The notes under the pieces were generated by a model. The model had not been told where the DNA came from. It worked only from the letters and a program-made list of their open reading frames with translations, and did not search any database. The position numbers and the translations under genes were made by a program. A DNA stretch of 64,000 nucleotides from Enterococcus wangshanyuanii (GTDB taxonomy: Bacteria; Bacillota; Bacilli; Lactobacillales; Enterococcaceae): NCBI RefSeq assembly GCF_002197645.1, contig NZ_CP021874.1:2418001-2482000 (forward strand). The letters are read 5' to 3'. Of this stretch, positions 17,636-26,459 are shown in pieces (the first letter of the stretch is position 1; each line of letters opens with the position of its first letter).

Positions 17636-18634
17636 TTAATAAGGACGAATATATCCATCCGAACTATCATATCCACTATAGCCATTATCAAAAATCCACC
17701 CACCTAATTCTGCACTTCCAATAGGAAAAGGCGGTGTGATCCAACCTGCTGGTGGCCCTGCTGGTTGTGTTGGTTCTGGTGTTGGCTCTGGTGCTGGAGG
17801 CGTAGGTGTTGTTGGTGCTACATTTTGATTTGATCCAGCATCGTTATTAGTTGCTGGAGCTTGAGGTTCATAGTACCCTGTTTCTTGCCCAGCGCCTGCT
17901 TGTGGCGTTTGCTGTTGCGCTTGATGTGTTTGTTGCCCTGTTACATTAGCTACCTGTTGTTCTGCACCATTTGTTGTTTGAGCTACATCATTTGTAGTCG
18001 TTTTAGCTTCTGGTGATTGTTGCGAATCTTTTTCAGCTTCTTTTTTCTTATCGTCCTTCTCTTTATTTTTCTTTTCCAGTTCAGATTTTACTTTTGCTAA
18101 TTTATCTGATAGCTCTTTTTTAGCTTTGGCATTTTTGATTTTGTCGACTTCTTTTTTTGCAGAATCAACGTTTTTTTGATCTGTATTCACTACTTTATTA
18201 TCTTTGAATACTTTTTCTACTGCTTTTTTTGCTGTATCAATTTGTTTTAATTGGTTTTCAGCATTAACAATGGATTCATTAATAATCTTTTGCCATGCAT
18301 CATCTGTTTTTTCAACAAAATACTGTTCCTTAACTTTCTTAACAGTATCACTCTTTAAATCATTTTTGATTGCAATTTTTTCAGCATCTTTATTATCAAT
18401 AATTGCTTTTTCAAATAAATCATTTACTGCTGTTTCCGTATCAATTTTCAACTGTCTTTCTTCTGCTTGTTGTTCTTTTTCAATCTTTGCAATTCGTTCT
18501 TGCTCTAATGCCTTTTGCTTATCAGCATACGTTTTATACCCAAAAGAACCTACTAACAAAACTGCTATTCCGATAGTCAATACACCCATTTTTTGTTTCT
18601 TTGACATTTTTTTCAACTGTTCATTCAATTTCAT
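17636..18634 (-). CDS. Membrane-anchored coiled-coil extracellular protein
   Basis: The ATG at 18632-18634 follows a GGGGGAAG box and gives 332 aa. A membrane helix at about residues 19-37 is followed by a Lys/Glu-rich helical region (to about residue 200), a Gln/Pro/Thr-rich spacer and a C-terminal aromatic/Gly tail (GWIFDNGYSGYDSS). The helical part resembles the Cry1Ac D-VI-like (Endotoxin_C2) helical modules seen in Gram-positive surface proteins, which I hold at moderate confidence. It lies upstream of the adhesin, so both may modify the donor surface. Confidence 0.7.
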   Translation of the reverse strand: MKLNEQLKKMSKKQKMGVLTIGIAVLLVGSFGYKTYADKQKALEQERIAKIEKEQQAEERQLKIDTETAVNDLFEKAIIDNKDAEKIAIKNDLKSDTVKKVKEQYFVEKTDDAWQKIINESIVNAENQLKQIDTAKKAVEKVFKDNKVVNTDQKNVDSAKKEVDKIKNAKAKKELSDKLAKVKSELEKKNKEKDDKKKEAEKDSQQSPEAKTTTNDVAQTTNGAEQQVANVTGQQTHQAQQQTPQAGAGQETGYYEPQAPATNNDAGSNQNVAPTTPTPPAPEPTPEPTQPAGPPAGWITPPFPIGSAELGGWIFDNGYSGYDSSDGYIRPY

Positions 18635-18704
18635 TTTATCTTCCCCCATTAATAATAAGTTAATAATATCATACTTCTTTAAAAATTAGCTACAATCACA
18701 GCAC

Positions 18705-18863
18705 TAAGTCTCTAGTTTTTCCCGTTTCTTTGTGAATAAGCAACATCTTACTTGCAGAGAATTGTCTAACCAGCCATTTATTTGGGTTGAGAAATTGATT
18801 TCCAATTTTTTCTTTCCCAATCAGCTCTTTTTGCTTTCTTGTTGGTCTTTTTCCCTGTTTCAT
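18705..18863 (-). CDS. DUF6906-like small protein
   Basis: This 52-aa product starts MKQGKRPTRKQKELIG, the typical opening of the DUF6906 family of small basic proteins in Gram-positive mobile elements, and contains the NPNKWLV segment. A GGAAGGATG ribosome site precedes the ATG at 18861-18863. It is the most upstream gene of the leftward ICE block that I can support. Its function is unknown. Confidence 0.75.
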
Positions 18864-18961
18864 TAAAAACATCCTTCCATTGTGATTTTTTTATTTATCT
18901 ATCTACTTAGCATTGTCTTTATGTTAAAATAAGAAGACAAACAAAGAGAGGAGACGATAAC

Positions 18962-19144
18962 ATGAGACAATTTAAATACATAAATGAGATTTTCTTTATT
19001 ACATTATTTGTAATCTTAGTGAACATCATTTATGGATCAACTATTAATGTTCTTTTCTTAATGTTTGCTGGTTGTGTACTTTCCCTAGTCGCGATCAACA
19101 AACTGGTTGAGAAAATTTTCAATATTAAGATTGAACGTTTTTGA
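18962..19144 (+). CDS. 60-aa two-TM membrane peptide
   Basis: ATG with a GAGAGGAG box opens a 60-codon frame. The product has two hydrophobic helices (about residues 9-26 and 28-45) and a short basic tail. The gene is divergent from the DUF6906-like gene and is followed at once by a good terminator, so it looks like a single-gene transcript. I cannot tell whether it is a toxin-like peptide or a regulator. Confidence 0.6.
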   Translation: MRQFKYINEIFFITLFVILVNIIYGSTINVLFLMFAGCVLSLVAINKLVEKIFNIKIERF

Positions 19145-19147
19145 TTA

Positions 19148-19174
19148 AAGCACCTAGTCGTTAGGTGCTTTTTT
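19148..19174 (+). terminator. Terminator of 60-aa membrane peptide gene
   Basis: A 9-bp stem (AAGCACCTA 19148-19156 with TAGGTGCTT 19162-19170) and a 5-nt loop are followed by T residues. Confidence 0.85.
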
Positions 19175-19209
19175 GTCTCCTCTCTTTGTTTATCTTCTTT
19201 GAACATAAA

Positions 19210-19237
19210 AAAGGACACCCTTAAAAGAATGTCCTTT
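19210..19237. terminator. Bidirectional hairpin, possible 3' end of leftward RNA
   Basis: AAAGGACA and TGTCCTTT (19210-19217, 19230-19237) form an 8-bp stem flanked by an A run on the left. Read on the minus strand it is a good terminator. It would stop any leftward transcript from the gene-poor region at 19.3-20.0 kb. Confidence 0.6.
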
Positions 19238-19289
19238 AAAATATGCTCATATATCAAAATCTTTTAGTTTTTTGAAAAAATAATTTTTC

Positions 19290-19990
19290 TTCCTTTTTTG
19301 ACTAATGATTTTGTTTTAACTAATTTAAGATTCTTTTTTTTCGTGGCAGTTGAATATAGGTCAAGCAGTTTTCAGCCAATTTTTAGGTGTTTATTAAAGC
19401 CTTACCCTTTCAAATACCCTTATTTAAAACTTAAAAAGAAATCGGCTAGGATATTTTATATTCGTTTCAAGAATCATTTTCAACGGCTACTGTTACCGAT
19501 TGGGAATTTGTTGCAGAACGATTTAGAAGCCCAACCACAGATCACGGCACATTAGATAGACCTACCACTACAGTGTACAACTCTCCTCCTCTGACTTTAC
19601 GCAGAAACACTTCTTTTATAGAAGCACAACTACCTTTGCAATCAGCAATATCATCACGACATGGCTATTGATCCAAAGTGATTTTGTTCAATCAAACACC
19701 GTTCCACCCTAAGCGAATCTTATTCACTATTTCCAATGCCCTACTCTTTATTAGCAGTCAAAACGGGAAACCTAGCCCTTAGGGATAGACAAGAAATTTT
19801 GATCTCAAAAAATCAATAAAATACTCGGCTGCATTTATGCATACTATTGTCACTTTACAGCAAATTCATAGGCTTTACTGCAACACCTCAAAAAGACTTA
19901 TAACCTTAAAGGAAAATGTCACTCTTGCATTATTTCGTAACATCCCTTACAATAAAAGTGTCTAAGCTTTATGTAAGAGCGTTTGCGAAA
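19290..19990 (-). ncRNA. Gene-poor block, candidate large structured RNA
   Basis: No frame in this stretch has a ribosome site or a convincing protein. Yet its composition is richer in GC than the flanking spacers. GGCTAGG at 19444-19450 can pair with CCTAGCC at 19765-19771, and there are local hairpins near 19620. Leftward transcription would end at the hairpin at 19210-19237. Large ornate RNAs such as ROOL and GOLLD occur in mobile elements of Lactobacillales, but I cannot confirm membership. The strand and ends are guesses; a decayed gene is the alternative. Confidence 0.3.
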
Positions 19991-20047
19991 TAGAAATTCA
20001 TTTTCTTCTCGTGAATGCTTTTTTGTTTATTAAGTTTTCTTATTTTA

Positions 20048-20118
20048 AAGTTCCGTTTCAGAACTTCTGGTATAAATATATCATGGCAGTTCTTTTTCGT
20101 CAATACCAAAATAGAACT
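20048..20118. promoter_or_regulatory. Operator-like inverted half-sites upstream of ImmR-like gene
   Basis: AAGTTC...GAACTT (20048-20066, 7-nt spacer) is followed by AGTTCT at 20088-20093 and AGAACT at 20113-20118. All four share the same GTTC/GAAC core. A run containing TAAAAT at about 20155 may be the -10 of the rightward promoter. Repeated half-sites in the control region of a Cro/CI-type regulator suggest autoregulation and control of a divergent promoter. Confidence 0.5.
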
Positions 20119-20184
20119 TTTTTTATTTCAACTGCTTTTTTATGGTAAAATTGCTTTAATACAAGGGATAAGTGAGGTTCTAAA

Positions 20185-20553
20185 ATGGAAACATACAAAT
20201 TAATCAGGCAGTTAAGAGAAGAAAAAGAGTTAACCCAACAAGAAGTTGCTAATGCTCTTAAACTCAATTTGAGTGTTTACAAAAAGATTGAACTCGGCTC
20301 TCGTCCTATAAGAGAAACTGAATTATCTAACATTGCTGATTTTTTCAATGTGACAACTGATTTTCTTCTTGGAAGAACCTCCCCAATTACCGATAGTAAA
20401 ATAGGAGATAGTATTACTTCTCACTTTAGATTAAACACTGCAAACATGGATATTGATGATATCGAGGAACTCGAAGAAGAATTAACTGATTACATGGAAT
20501 TTTTAATAAAGAAAGCAAAAGAAAAGAAAGCAAAAAGAGAAAATAATAGTTAG
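20185..20553 (+). CDS. ImmR/CI-like HTH repressor
   Basis: This 122-aa protein has a Cro/CI helix-turn-helix at about residues 6-60 (ELTQQEVANALKLNLSVYKKIELG) and an acidic then basic helical tail. The next gene encodes an HExxH protease, the ImmR-ImmA arrangement that in ICEBs1 keeps excision and transfer genes silent until the protease cuts the repressor. Half-site repeats lie just upstream. I infer that it is the ICE master repressor. Confidence 0.8.
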   Translation: METYKLIRQLREEKELTQQEVANALKLNLSVYKKIELGSRPIRETELSNIADFFNVTTDFLLGRTSPITDSKIGDSITSHFRLNTANMDIDDIEELEEELTDYMEFLIKKAKEKKAKRENNS

Positions 20554-20562
20554 GCGGTCGCA

Positions 20563-21216
20563 TTGTTGGATTTCATTAACGAGGAACTATATTTTGAAGC
20601 CTTCAATCTTGCCAACGAATTAACAAAAGAAGTCGCTTATTATTGTTCAAAAAAGATTGAAGAAGTAAAATGTTTTGACATTGAAAAGTATGTAAAAGAA
20701 CTAGAAGACGTTGAATTTATTGATTACCCTTTTCAAAAACAATTAAAAAATAAAATGCTAGGCTCCACTTCTAAAGTTTATGGAGAAATCATTATTACAA
20801 CTAATAAGAATTTAATGATTGAAAGAAAAAATTTCACGAAAATGCACGAAATAGTTCATTTCTACAGAGATATACCTTATGTTAGTGAATCACACACATT
20901 TTCTGACATGATAATTAAAAATGGTTATTTTCCAGAAGATATACCTAGAGAATATCGAGCTAATGTAGGTGCAAGCATCCTTCTAGCAAATGATCGCGCT
21001 TTATTATTTGCTTTGAAGCAATTCAACACCTTTCAGCAAGTTGCAGACTTCTTTTTCATGAGTATGTCAGCACTTCAGAACAGACTAAAAGAACATCTAG
21101 TATTTGTTTGTAATTGTACACCTAAATATGCCTTTCACTTAGTCTATAATTACCGTATTGGAAATGGTAAAGAACTTTTTAGCATAGTATATTCACAAGT
21201 AAATTATCAAAGTTAA
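20563..21216 (+). CDS. ImmA/IrrE-type metallopeptidase
   Basis: This 217-aa protein contains HEIVH (His95-Glu96, His99), the zinc site of the ImmA/IrrE family, in the setting MHEIVHFYRDIP. It starts at TTG with an AGGCGGT box 10 bp after the repressor gene. ImmA proteins cleave their partner repressor to derepress mobile elements. It is longer than ICEBs1 ImmA (about 169 aa), with extra N- and C-terminal parts, so its specificity may differ. Confidence 0.82.
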   Translation: MLDFINEELYFEAFNLANELTKEVAYYCSKKIEEVKCFDIEKYVKELEDVEFIDYPFQKQLKNKMLGSTSKVYGEIIITTNKNLMIERKNFTKMHEIVHFYRDIPYVSESHTFSDMIIKNGYFPEDIPREYRANVGASILLANDRALLFALKQFNTFQQVADFFFMSMSALQNRLKEHLVFVCNCTPKYAFHLVYNYRIGNGKELFSIVYSQVNYQS

Positions 21217-21351
21217 CTGCACACTTAAATTAATAACTAGTTTTATAATAGATACAAACTATTGAATATAATCAAAATAGATATCACTTTAAATATAGTA
21301 CGCAAAGTAATCTTTTATGTAATAACATTTTATATTACAAGGAGGAAATAA

Positions 21352-23001
21352 ATGCAAGCAGTTTTAAAGCAATCAGAATGCAGATTAATAAACTATAGTA
21401 TTTCCGTTAAAGATAATAATGATTTTAATTTCCTACTCCCATTTCTAAAAGCTCAAAAAAGAATCATGCCTAACGAAAAAAAACTAACATTGTCTCAGAT
21501 AAATTTATTAACGAGCCAAAAAGATCAATTATTAAAAGTGTGTACAAACGAATGGGAACCTGTTAACTTAGCTCCACGGTTTGGAGCAAAAAATGTAAAT
21601 TGTGATCTATGTGGGCGACCCGATTTAGTAGAATTGTTTGATATCAAAAATAAATTTACTGGACAAATAATTACTATAGGTGGTAGTTGCATCAACAAGT
21701 TCAGTAATTTGAAAAAAGCTAAAGGACTTGTCAACAACAAAATGGAACTTGAAAGATATACTAGGCTTCTCGAAAGGGTTCCCGAATTGAAGGAAATATA
21801 TTATGAAGGCGAATTCATTAATCACACTAAATATATTACTCCTTCTTCCCTACAAGATGGATACAAAGATACCGAACGTCGACTAAAACTATATATCAAA
21901 AAAGCTGTAAAAAAAGGAAAAAAAGAAGCTAGGAAATCCCTTAAGGGCATTTCTTTACAAAAGTTACTTTCTCTATTTTTTAGACAAAAATCTAAATTAA
22001 TAAACTTTGGAAATAACACTCATTCTAATAATATCTATCTACTTAGAGATACTGCTGTCATGATAGAAAATAATCAAAGTAATGGTAAAGAATTAATATC
22101 GGCTATAGAAAAAAATAACGGAATAGTTTCAAAACGGATTGCATCGGAAATTCAAAATAAAATTTTCTTAGAGCAATTTATAGAAGCTATTAATGAAAAA
22201 TTACCTTTCGATATCAAAGCTATTGCTACTGAAACAGGAAAATTTATTTTTTCAGTTCAGAAAAATAATAATAAAGCTGAATTTTCAATAGAATCCAGTA
22301 TTTGTATTTCAGATATTGTTTATTCTAAAAATTCTTCTGTTGATTTTAATATGTTCTTCACAAAGAACACAAAAATGATCTCGCCATACAACGAGAACAC
22401 AATGCTGATGCTCCTTCGTATTGCAGAAAATATTCTCAAAAAACAGTTTAATTACATTAAGTATCAACCTAAACAAAAAGAGATACTCCCAATTATCGCT
22501 GAACATAAAAAATTAGAGTTTAAATTATCAGAAAAAAATATTAAACACACAGTTTCTAAACTCGTCAATGAAGGATATCTTTTTGCAAATGATGAACACC
22601 TTGTAATTCGGCGTACCGCATCTGAAATATTAAAAATTAGTTCAGAGAGACTGTACTATAACGAGCAAAAAAAACTAATGCAAACCTTCGCTCCAAAAAA
22701 ATTGAGCCAAGACAAATGGAAAATATTGACATTGCAACGAAAAAAAGATAATAGTACAGATATAAATAAATTGGCAAAAAAAGTAACTCAACATTTAAGT
22801 AATATGCATCTTTTTTATCGGGATAAGCCTGACAAAGCAATAAACATACCCATTCACATATTAGAGTATATTGGAAAATGTAACTATTTCTATAACAACG
22901 AAAAAATTGTATCTAACAGTCTTACTGAATATGAAAAACAAGCGTTAACGATCTCTGAATTAATAACGGATACAATAAATTTTGTTAGCGAAAAAAACTA
23001 A
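21352..23001 (+). CDS. Unknown 549-aa protein with zinc-ribbon-like motif
   Basis: A large Lys-rich soluble protein preceded by a strong AAGGAGG site. Near residue 84 it has CDLCG and, about 30 residues on, GGSCINKF; this Cys pattern resembles treble-clef or zinc-ribbon segments in phage and ICE proteins of unknown role. The remaining part is rich in Asn, Ile and Lys and has no motif I know. It is very AT-rich. It lies right after the ImmR/ImmA pair and transcribes towards the toxin module, converging with it. Nucleic-acid binding is a guess. Confidence 0.6.
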   Translation: MQAVLKQSECRLINYSISVKDNNDFNFLLPFLKAQKRIMPNEKKLTLSQINLLTSQKDQLLKVCTNEWEPVNLAPRFGAKNVNCDLCGRPDLVELFDIKNKFTGQIITIGGSCINKFSNLKKAKGLVNNKMELERYTRLLERVPELKEIYYEGEFINHTKYITPSSLQDGYKDTERRLKLYIKKAVKKGKKEARKSLKGISLQKLLSLFFRQKSKLINFGNNTHSNNIYLLRDTAVMIENNQSNGKELISAIEKNNGIVSKRIASEIQNKIFLEQFIEAINEKLPFDIKAIATETGKFIFSVQKNNNKAEFSIESSICISDIVYSKNSSVDFNMFFTKNTKMISPYNENTMLMLLRIAENILKKQFNYIKYQPKQKEILPIIAEHKKLEFKLSEKNIKHTVSKLVNEGYLFANDEHLVIRRTASEILKISSERLYYNEQKKLMQTFAPKKLSQDKWKILTLQRKKDNSTDINKLAKKVTQHLSNMHLFYRDKPDKAINIPIHILEYIGKCNYFYNNEKIVSNSLTEYEKQALTISELITDTINFVSEKN

Positions 23002-23384
23002 ATAAGTTAAGAATTTTTCTTAGCGATTACTCCTTTTCTTAAAATGATTTCAATAAATTAAATTATCACAATTTTATCACAGTTTAAATCAAACCTAATC
23101 ATTATATCTGAACGTAAACAGATATAAACCTTATTACACCAATATAAACAACTCAAACTTTCTTTTCAATTATTGAGTGAGGATGGCTAATAATTAATAG
23201 ATTTTAAATTATTTAAACGAACTAAAAAAAGACCTACTGGGAACATTCGTGAGAACAGTAAGTCTTTTTTTAATTCATTTGTACAAAACAAGATTGATAG
23301 AAACACTTATATTACAGTGTTTTTGCTTTAACTATTACTAATTATGAACTCATATGAAATTCATGTTTTCAACAAAGTTGTCAT
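23002..23384. other. Convergent intergenic region with bidirectional terminator
   Basis: This spacer between converging genes is AT-rich and has no supported gene. A hairpin with arms at 23224-23239 and 23256-23272 (one mismatch) has A and T runs on either side. It can therefore end both the 549-aa gene transcript and the leftward toxin-immunity transcript. I see nothing else in it. Confidence 0.75.
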
Positions 23385-23681
23385 TTAACTCGCTGGGCTA
23401 GTTACTTCTGCCTTTTTAAAGCTTCCTTCACTTACTTTTTGTTCAACAACTGATAGATACCTTGCATCATCTTCATCACGATATCCTTCAAATACTACCG
23501 TATCTATGTTCTCTCTATTGAAATATACCACTTGCTTAGGGTCTAGACCCTCTGGGTATTTAGAGCCTGTGTAGTCAAAGTATACTTGCTCGTCTTTGAT
23601 GTTTACTAGAGGATATCTATTTTCTATCATAATTTTTACTCTACCCTCTTTTAAATAAACAATTGATCCTATTGGTAACAT
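23385..23681 (-). CDS. DUF4176 protein of LXG toxin module
   Basis: This 98-aa protein begins LPIGSIVYLKEG and contains YFDYTGSKYPEGL and a later YFNREN stretch, the hallmark pattern of DUF4176. These small proteins often sit in type VII toxin-immunity clusters, with unclear roles. The ATG has an AAAGGAGG site and overlaps the stop of the DUF443 gene by one base, so the two are co-translated. Confidence 0.82.
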   Translation of the reverse strand: MLPIGSIVYLKEGRVKIMIENRYPLVNIKDEQVYFDYTGSKYPEGLDPKQVVYFNRENIDTVVFEGYRDEDDARYLSVVEQKVSEGSFKKAEVTSPAS

Positions 23682-24337
23682 TATTTGACCTCCTTTAAAT
23701 CATAACTAATTGTGTTTGGTAATTTGGTGTTTGTTGAAATAAATAAATCTAAAATTAAACTAAGAGCATACAATCCATAAGAAAAAACGCTCGGATATGT
23801 TAGTGAAATATAGCCAAACAATAACATCAACATGTAGAATATTAATTGAACTGAAATCATTAGTATCAAGTATGATTTTTTAACAGTATTAAATCTGACT
23901 TTAAACTCAAAAACTTCTATTGATTGCTTCTCACTCTTGAAAATTGAATTGAGTTCATTCTTTTCTTTACTACCTTTAAACAATTTAAACATTATTATCC
24001 CAAATGTGATAATAACTAAAAATAGTATTGACTCTAACTTAGAAATGCTATTAATAACAAAATCCTGCATCAAATTACTCAATACTCTTGATACAATGAT
24101 AGTTGTAGCGAACATTGGTACTAACCAAAAATTGGTAACTTTCTTTTTTGAACTACTTTTCATCATACTCAATTGTTCAAGGTTTATCCTATATGCTTTA
24201 AAAGGAATCACCCAACGAAAGGCTGGCAAAACATATATTAGAAAATTACTGAACACGTCCACTACATACCATCTATTATTCCTTTCAATCAATTTATAGC
24301 GTAAGTATTTTGTATCAACTTTGTTAATGACTACCAC
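23681..24337 (-). CDS. DUF443 (TsaI-like) membrane immunity protein
   Basis: This 218-aa polytopic membrane protein has about four or five hydrophobic segments (roughly residues 70-110, 145-175 and 180-200). The N terminus YRLIERNNRWYVVDV, then FLIYVLPAFRWVIP, matches the DUF443 family. In Staphylococcus aureus a DUF443 protein (TsaI) protects against the membrane-depolarising T7 toxin TspA. It follows the LXG gene by 6 bp. The annotated GTG start has its ribosome site nearly abutting, so the true start may be a few codons later. Confidence 0.82.
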   Translation of the reverse strand: MVVINKVDTKYLRYKLIERNNRWYVVDVFSNFLIYVLPAFRWVIPFKAYRINLEQLSMMKSSSKKKVTNFWLVPMFATTIIVSRVLSNLMQDFVINSISKLESILFLVIITFGIIMFKLFKGSKEKNELNSIFKSEKQSIEVFEFKVRFNTVKKSYLILMISVQLIFYMLMLLFGYISLTYPSVFSYGLYALSLILDLFISTNTKLPNTISYDLKEVK

Positions 24338-24343
24338 CTCTAT

Positions 24344-25747
24344 CTAAAATGGATTTATCCAATCTAATGCTCCAGAAACACTATCACCAAAATCATTTAA
24401 CTTATCTCCTGCCCAATCTAAGCCATCACTAATCTTATCTCCTGCCCAGTTTAAACCAGCATCGATCTTATTTCCAACCCAATCAAGTCCATCCTGTAGT
24501 CCTAAGAAATTGTTATCATATGCCCAATTGAAGCCAGCTCCGATAGCAACACCAGCAGCGAATCCCCAACCAATTGGATTTGAGCTAACTAATGCACCAA
24601 CAAGCATTGATCCGCCTACAGTCAAGACTGTACCCGTTACATTATGACTAATACCTTGCCCTACGGTCTTACCATTATTTTTCACATCATCATAAATGCC
24701 ATATACAGTCGCTAATCCAGCAAGAACCAAACTCGCTCTGCTTGCATTTTTAGCAAAATTAGCGCCCCATCTACTTCCGTTAGCGGCTGCCTCAGATAAC
24801 ATTATAAAACTATTTGCTCCCGCTGGACCAGCAATACCTTGCCCTAAATAATAATTAAATACAGCACCACCAAAGCTTTCAGCAGCAGATAACAAAATAT
24901 CAGAAAACTTGATCTCTTTAGTGATATACGTATATGCTTGACCGATACCGTCTCCAATATTTGAGAAAAACGATACTATTTTGTCTGAAACTGATTCTGG
25001 CACATTCATTCCTTGATTTTGATTCATTATTTGCATAATTTTTTCAATTGCATCTTGAGATAAATTCGGATAATCAGCAAGTAATTCTGTTAATTGCCTT
25101 TCAACTCTATCAGCATAGGCAATTGTTATAGAGTTTGCCCAATCCATATTCAATTTTGCTGTTGTAAAAGTTCCAGTTGTAGCATCCCAACCATTTCCAC
25201 TACTAGCTTGCGCTAAGCCTTGTTGAACATTAGATAACGCACTATTAACCTCAGAAAAAATAGTCGTAGAACTACCATCAAACGCAAGCAATTTATTTAA
25301 TTTTTCTTGTAAAGACTTCTGCATCCTTTGATTTATATCTATACTATGAGACAATCCTGGTCGATAACTTTCTGGATTTTTTGAGATATTTAAAAGCTCA
25401 GTTGTCATAGTATCAATCGTTGACTGCGCTGTTCTAATTTGTTGCTCTAATATCTCAGATTGTAAGCTGTTTCCATCAACGTCAGATAAATACTGATTAA
25501 TAAATTTTTCATGTGCCGATTTAATTGATTCACAAACTAAAATGATACCATTTGCTAACGGTGTGTATACTTGCGAAAAATAATTTTTAGCAGAAGAATA
25601 CGCAGCGCCTTTTAGCTCTGTGTCAGAAACAAAAGTTCCTAATGCAGCCTTTATTGACTCCATATTGCTAATATAATCCGTGCACATGCTTGCAACACTT
25701 GTTGTTTGGCTTTGTACTTCTGGAACAAAAAAGTCAACACCCATCAC
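24344..25747 (-). CDS. LXG-domain type VII secreted toxin, probably membrane-acting
   Basis: This 467-aa protein has an LXG-like helical N-terminal domain (about residues 1-220) that in this family guides export through EssC. The rest has Gly/Ala-rich hydrophobic stretches (about 285-420) that could insert in membranes, as in TspA or glycine-zipper toxins. The C terminus carries three or four near-identical 11-residue repeats of the form GLDWAGDKISD. Start: GTG at 25747 or ATG at 25744, after GAGGAGG. Genes for two Lap factors precede it and DUF443 immunity follows, a complete toxin module. The target is inferred, not shown. Confidence 0.85.
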   Translation of the reverse strand: MMGVDFFVPEVQSQTTSVASMCTDYISNMESIKAALGTFVSDTELKGAAYSSAKNYFSQVYTPLANGIILVCESIKSAHEKFINQYLSDVDGNSLQSEILEQQIRTAQSTIDTMTTELLNISKNPESYRPGLSHSIDINQRMQKSLQEKLNKLLAFDGSSTTIFSEVNSALSNVQQGLAQASSGNGWDATTGTFTTAKLNMDWANSITIAYADRVERQLTELLADYPNLSQDAIEKIMQIMNQNQGMNVPESVSDKIVSFFSNIGDGIGQAYTYITKEIKFSDILLSAAESFGGAVFNYYLGQGIAGPAGANSFIMLSEAAANGSRWGANFAKNASRASLVLAGLATVYGIYDDVKNNGKTVGQGISHNVTGTVLTVGGSMLVGALVSSNPIGWGFAAGVAIGAGFNWAYDNNFLGLQDGLDWVGNKIDAGLNWAGDKISDGLDWAGDKLNDFGDSVSGALDWINPF

Positions 25748-26088
25748 ATTTCCTCCTCACTTAGTTTAAGTTGTTTATAATAAAGGTCAGATTCTTTGTC
25801 TTCCAAATTTCGTCTTTCTTTATCAATTTGTTCCTTTTGATCTTCAATTGCACTAAACACTTGTTGCCGACTACGATTCAATTCTTGTGTCAAATCCATG
25901 CTCAGATAGTTAAGTTCTCCAGTAGAATACATACTTTCCACTTCAAAAAAAAATTGTTGGTTTTTTCTATAAAGAATATTCATACGTTCGTCAAATTTTT
26001 CTAACTCTCGCCTATCATTTTCTCTTTCAAACAATTGATCAGAAATTTTTTGTCTTTCTCTTATAACGTGATCTATTTTCTCGCTCAT
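25744..26088 (-). CDS. Lap2-type LXG targeting factor (DUF3958-like)
   Basis: A 114-aa protein that is almost entirely alpha-helical and coiled-coil, rich in Glu, Lys and Gln. Its place directly before the LXG gene, with a 4-bp overlap, matches the DUF3958 (Lap) family. These proteins bind the LXG domain together with a DUF3130 partner and are needed for toxin export by T7SSb. A TAGGAGC ribosome site precedes ATG. Confidence 0.78.
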   Translation of the reverse strand: MSEKIDHVIRERQKISDQLFERENDRRELEKFDERMNILYRKNQQFFFEVESMYSTGELNYLSMDLTQELNRSRQQVFSAIEDQKEQIDKERRNLEDKESDLYYKQLKLSEEEM

Positions 26089-26097
26089 AATTCGCTC

Positions 26098-26382
26098 CTA
26101 TTTGTTAAATTCGGGATAAACTATATTTGACAATTCCTGATTTAACGCTTCAAACTCAGAAGCAACACTTTTCAAATTCCCCAAATCCTTTAGTAATGCA
26201 TCTCTAAATGCAGTTATCGACTCATTTCCAGATTCTGCACTAGACTTAGCTAAACTATTACCTTGAACTGTCGTTTGGTTAGCAGTCGTTATTGTATGTT
26301 GGTTTATTTGCTGTATTGATTGACTAATTCCTGTAGCAAGTTGCTGTGCTACAGCACTATTGCTACTAATTGTTTCTGGCAT
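26098..26382 (-). CDS. Lap1-type LXG targeting factor (DUF3130/SACOL2603 family)
   Basis: The ATG at 26380-26382 follows GAAGGAGTG and gives 94 aa; an upstream extension lacks a ribosome site. The helical Ser/Gln/Asn-rich protein has the size and pattern of TIGR04197/DUF3130 proteins, WXG100-like partners that ride with LXG toxins. It lies 9 bp before the DUF3958-like gene. Confidence 0.78.
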   Translation of the reverse strand: MPETISSNSAVAQQLATGISQSIQQINQHTITTANQTTVQGNSLAKSSAESGNESITAFRDALLKDLGNLKSVASEFEALNQELSNIVYPEFNK

Positions 26383-26459
26383 AATTCTCACTCCTTCAAC
26401 TATCAAATTATATGTACAAAAATAGAAAAAGCAATAAGCCTTCTCTATTTTTTTAATTT

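Noticed and set aside
19298..19555. 85-codon plus-strand frame in the gene-free block
   Set aside because: No ribosome site, Phe-rich odd composition, and no domain; treated as non-coding.
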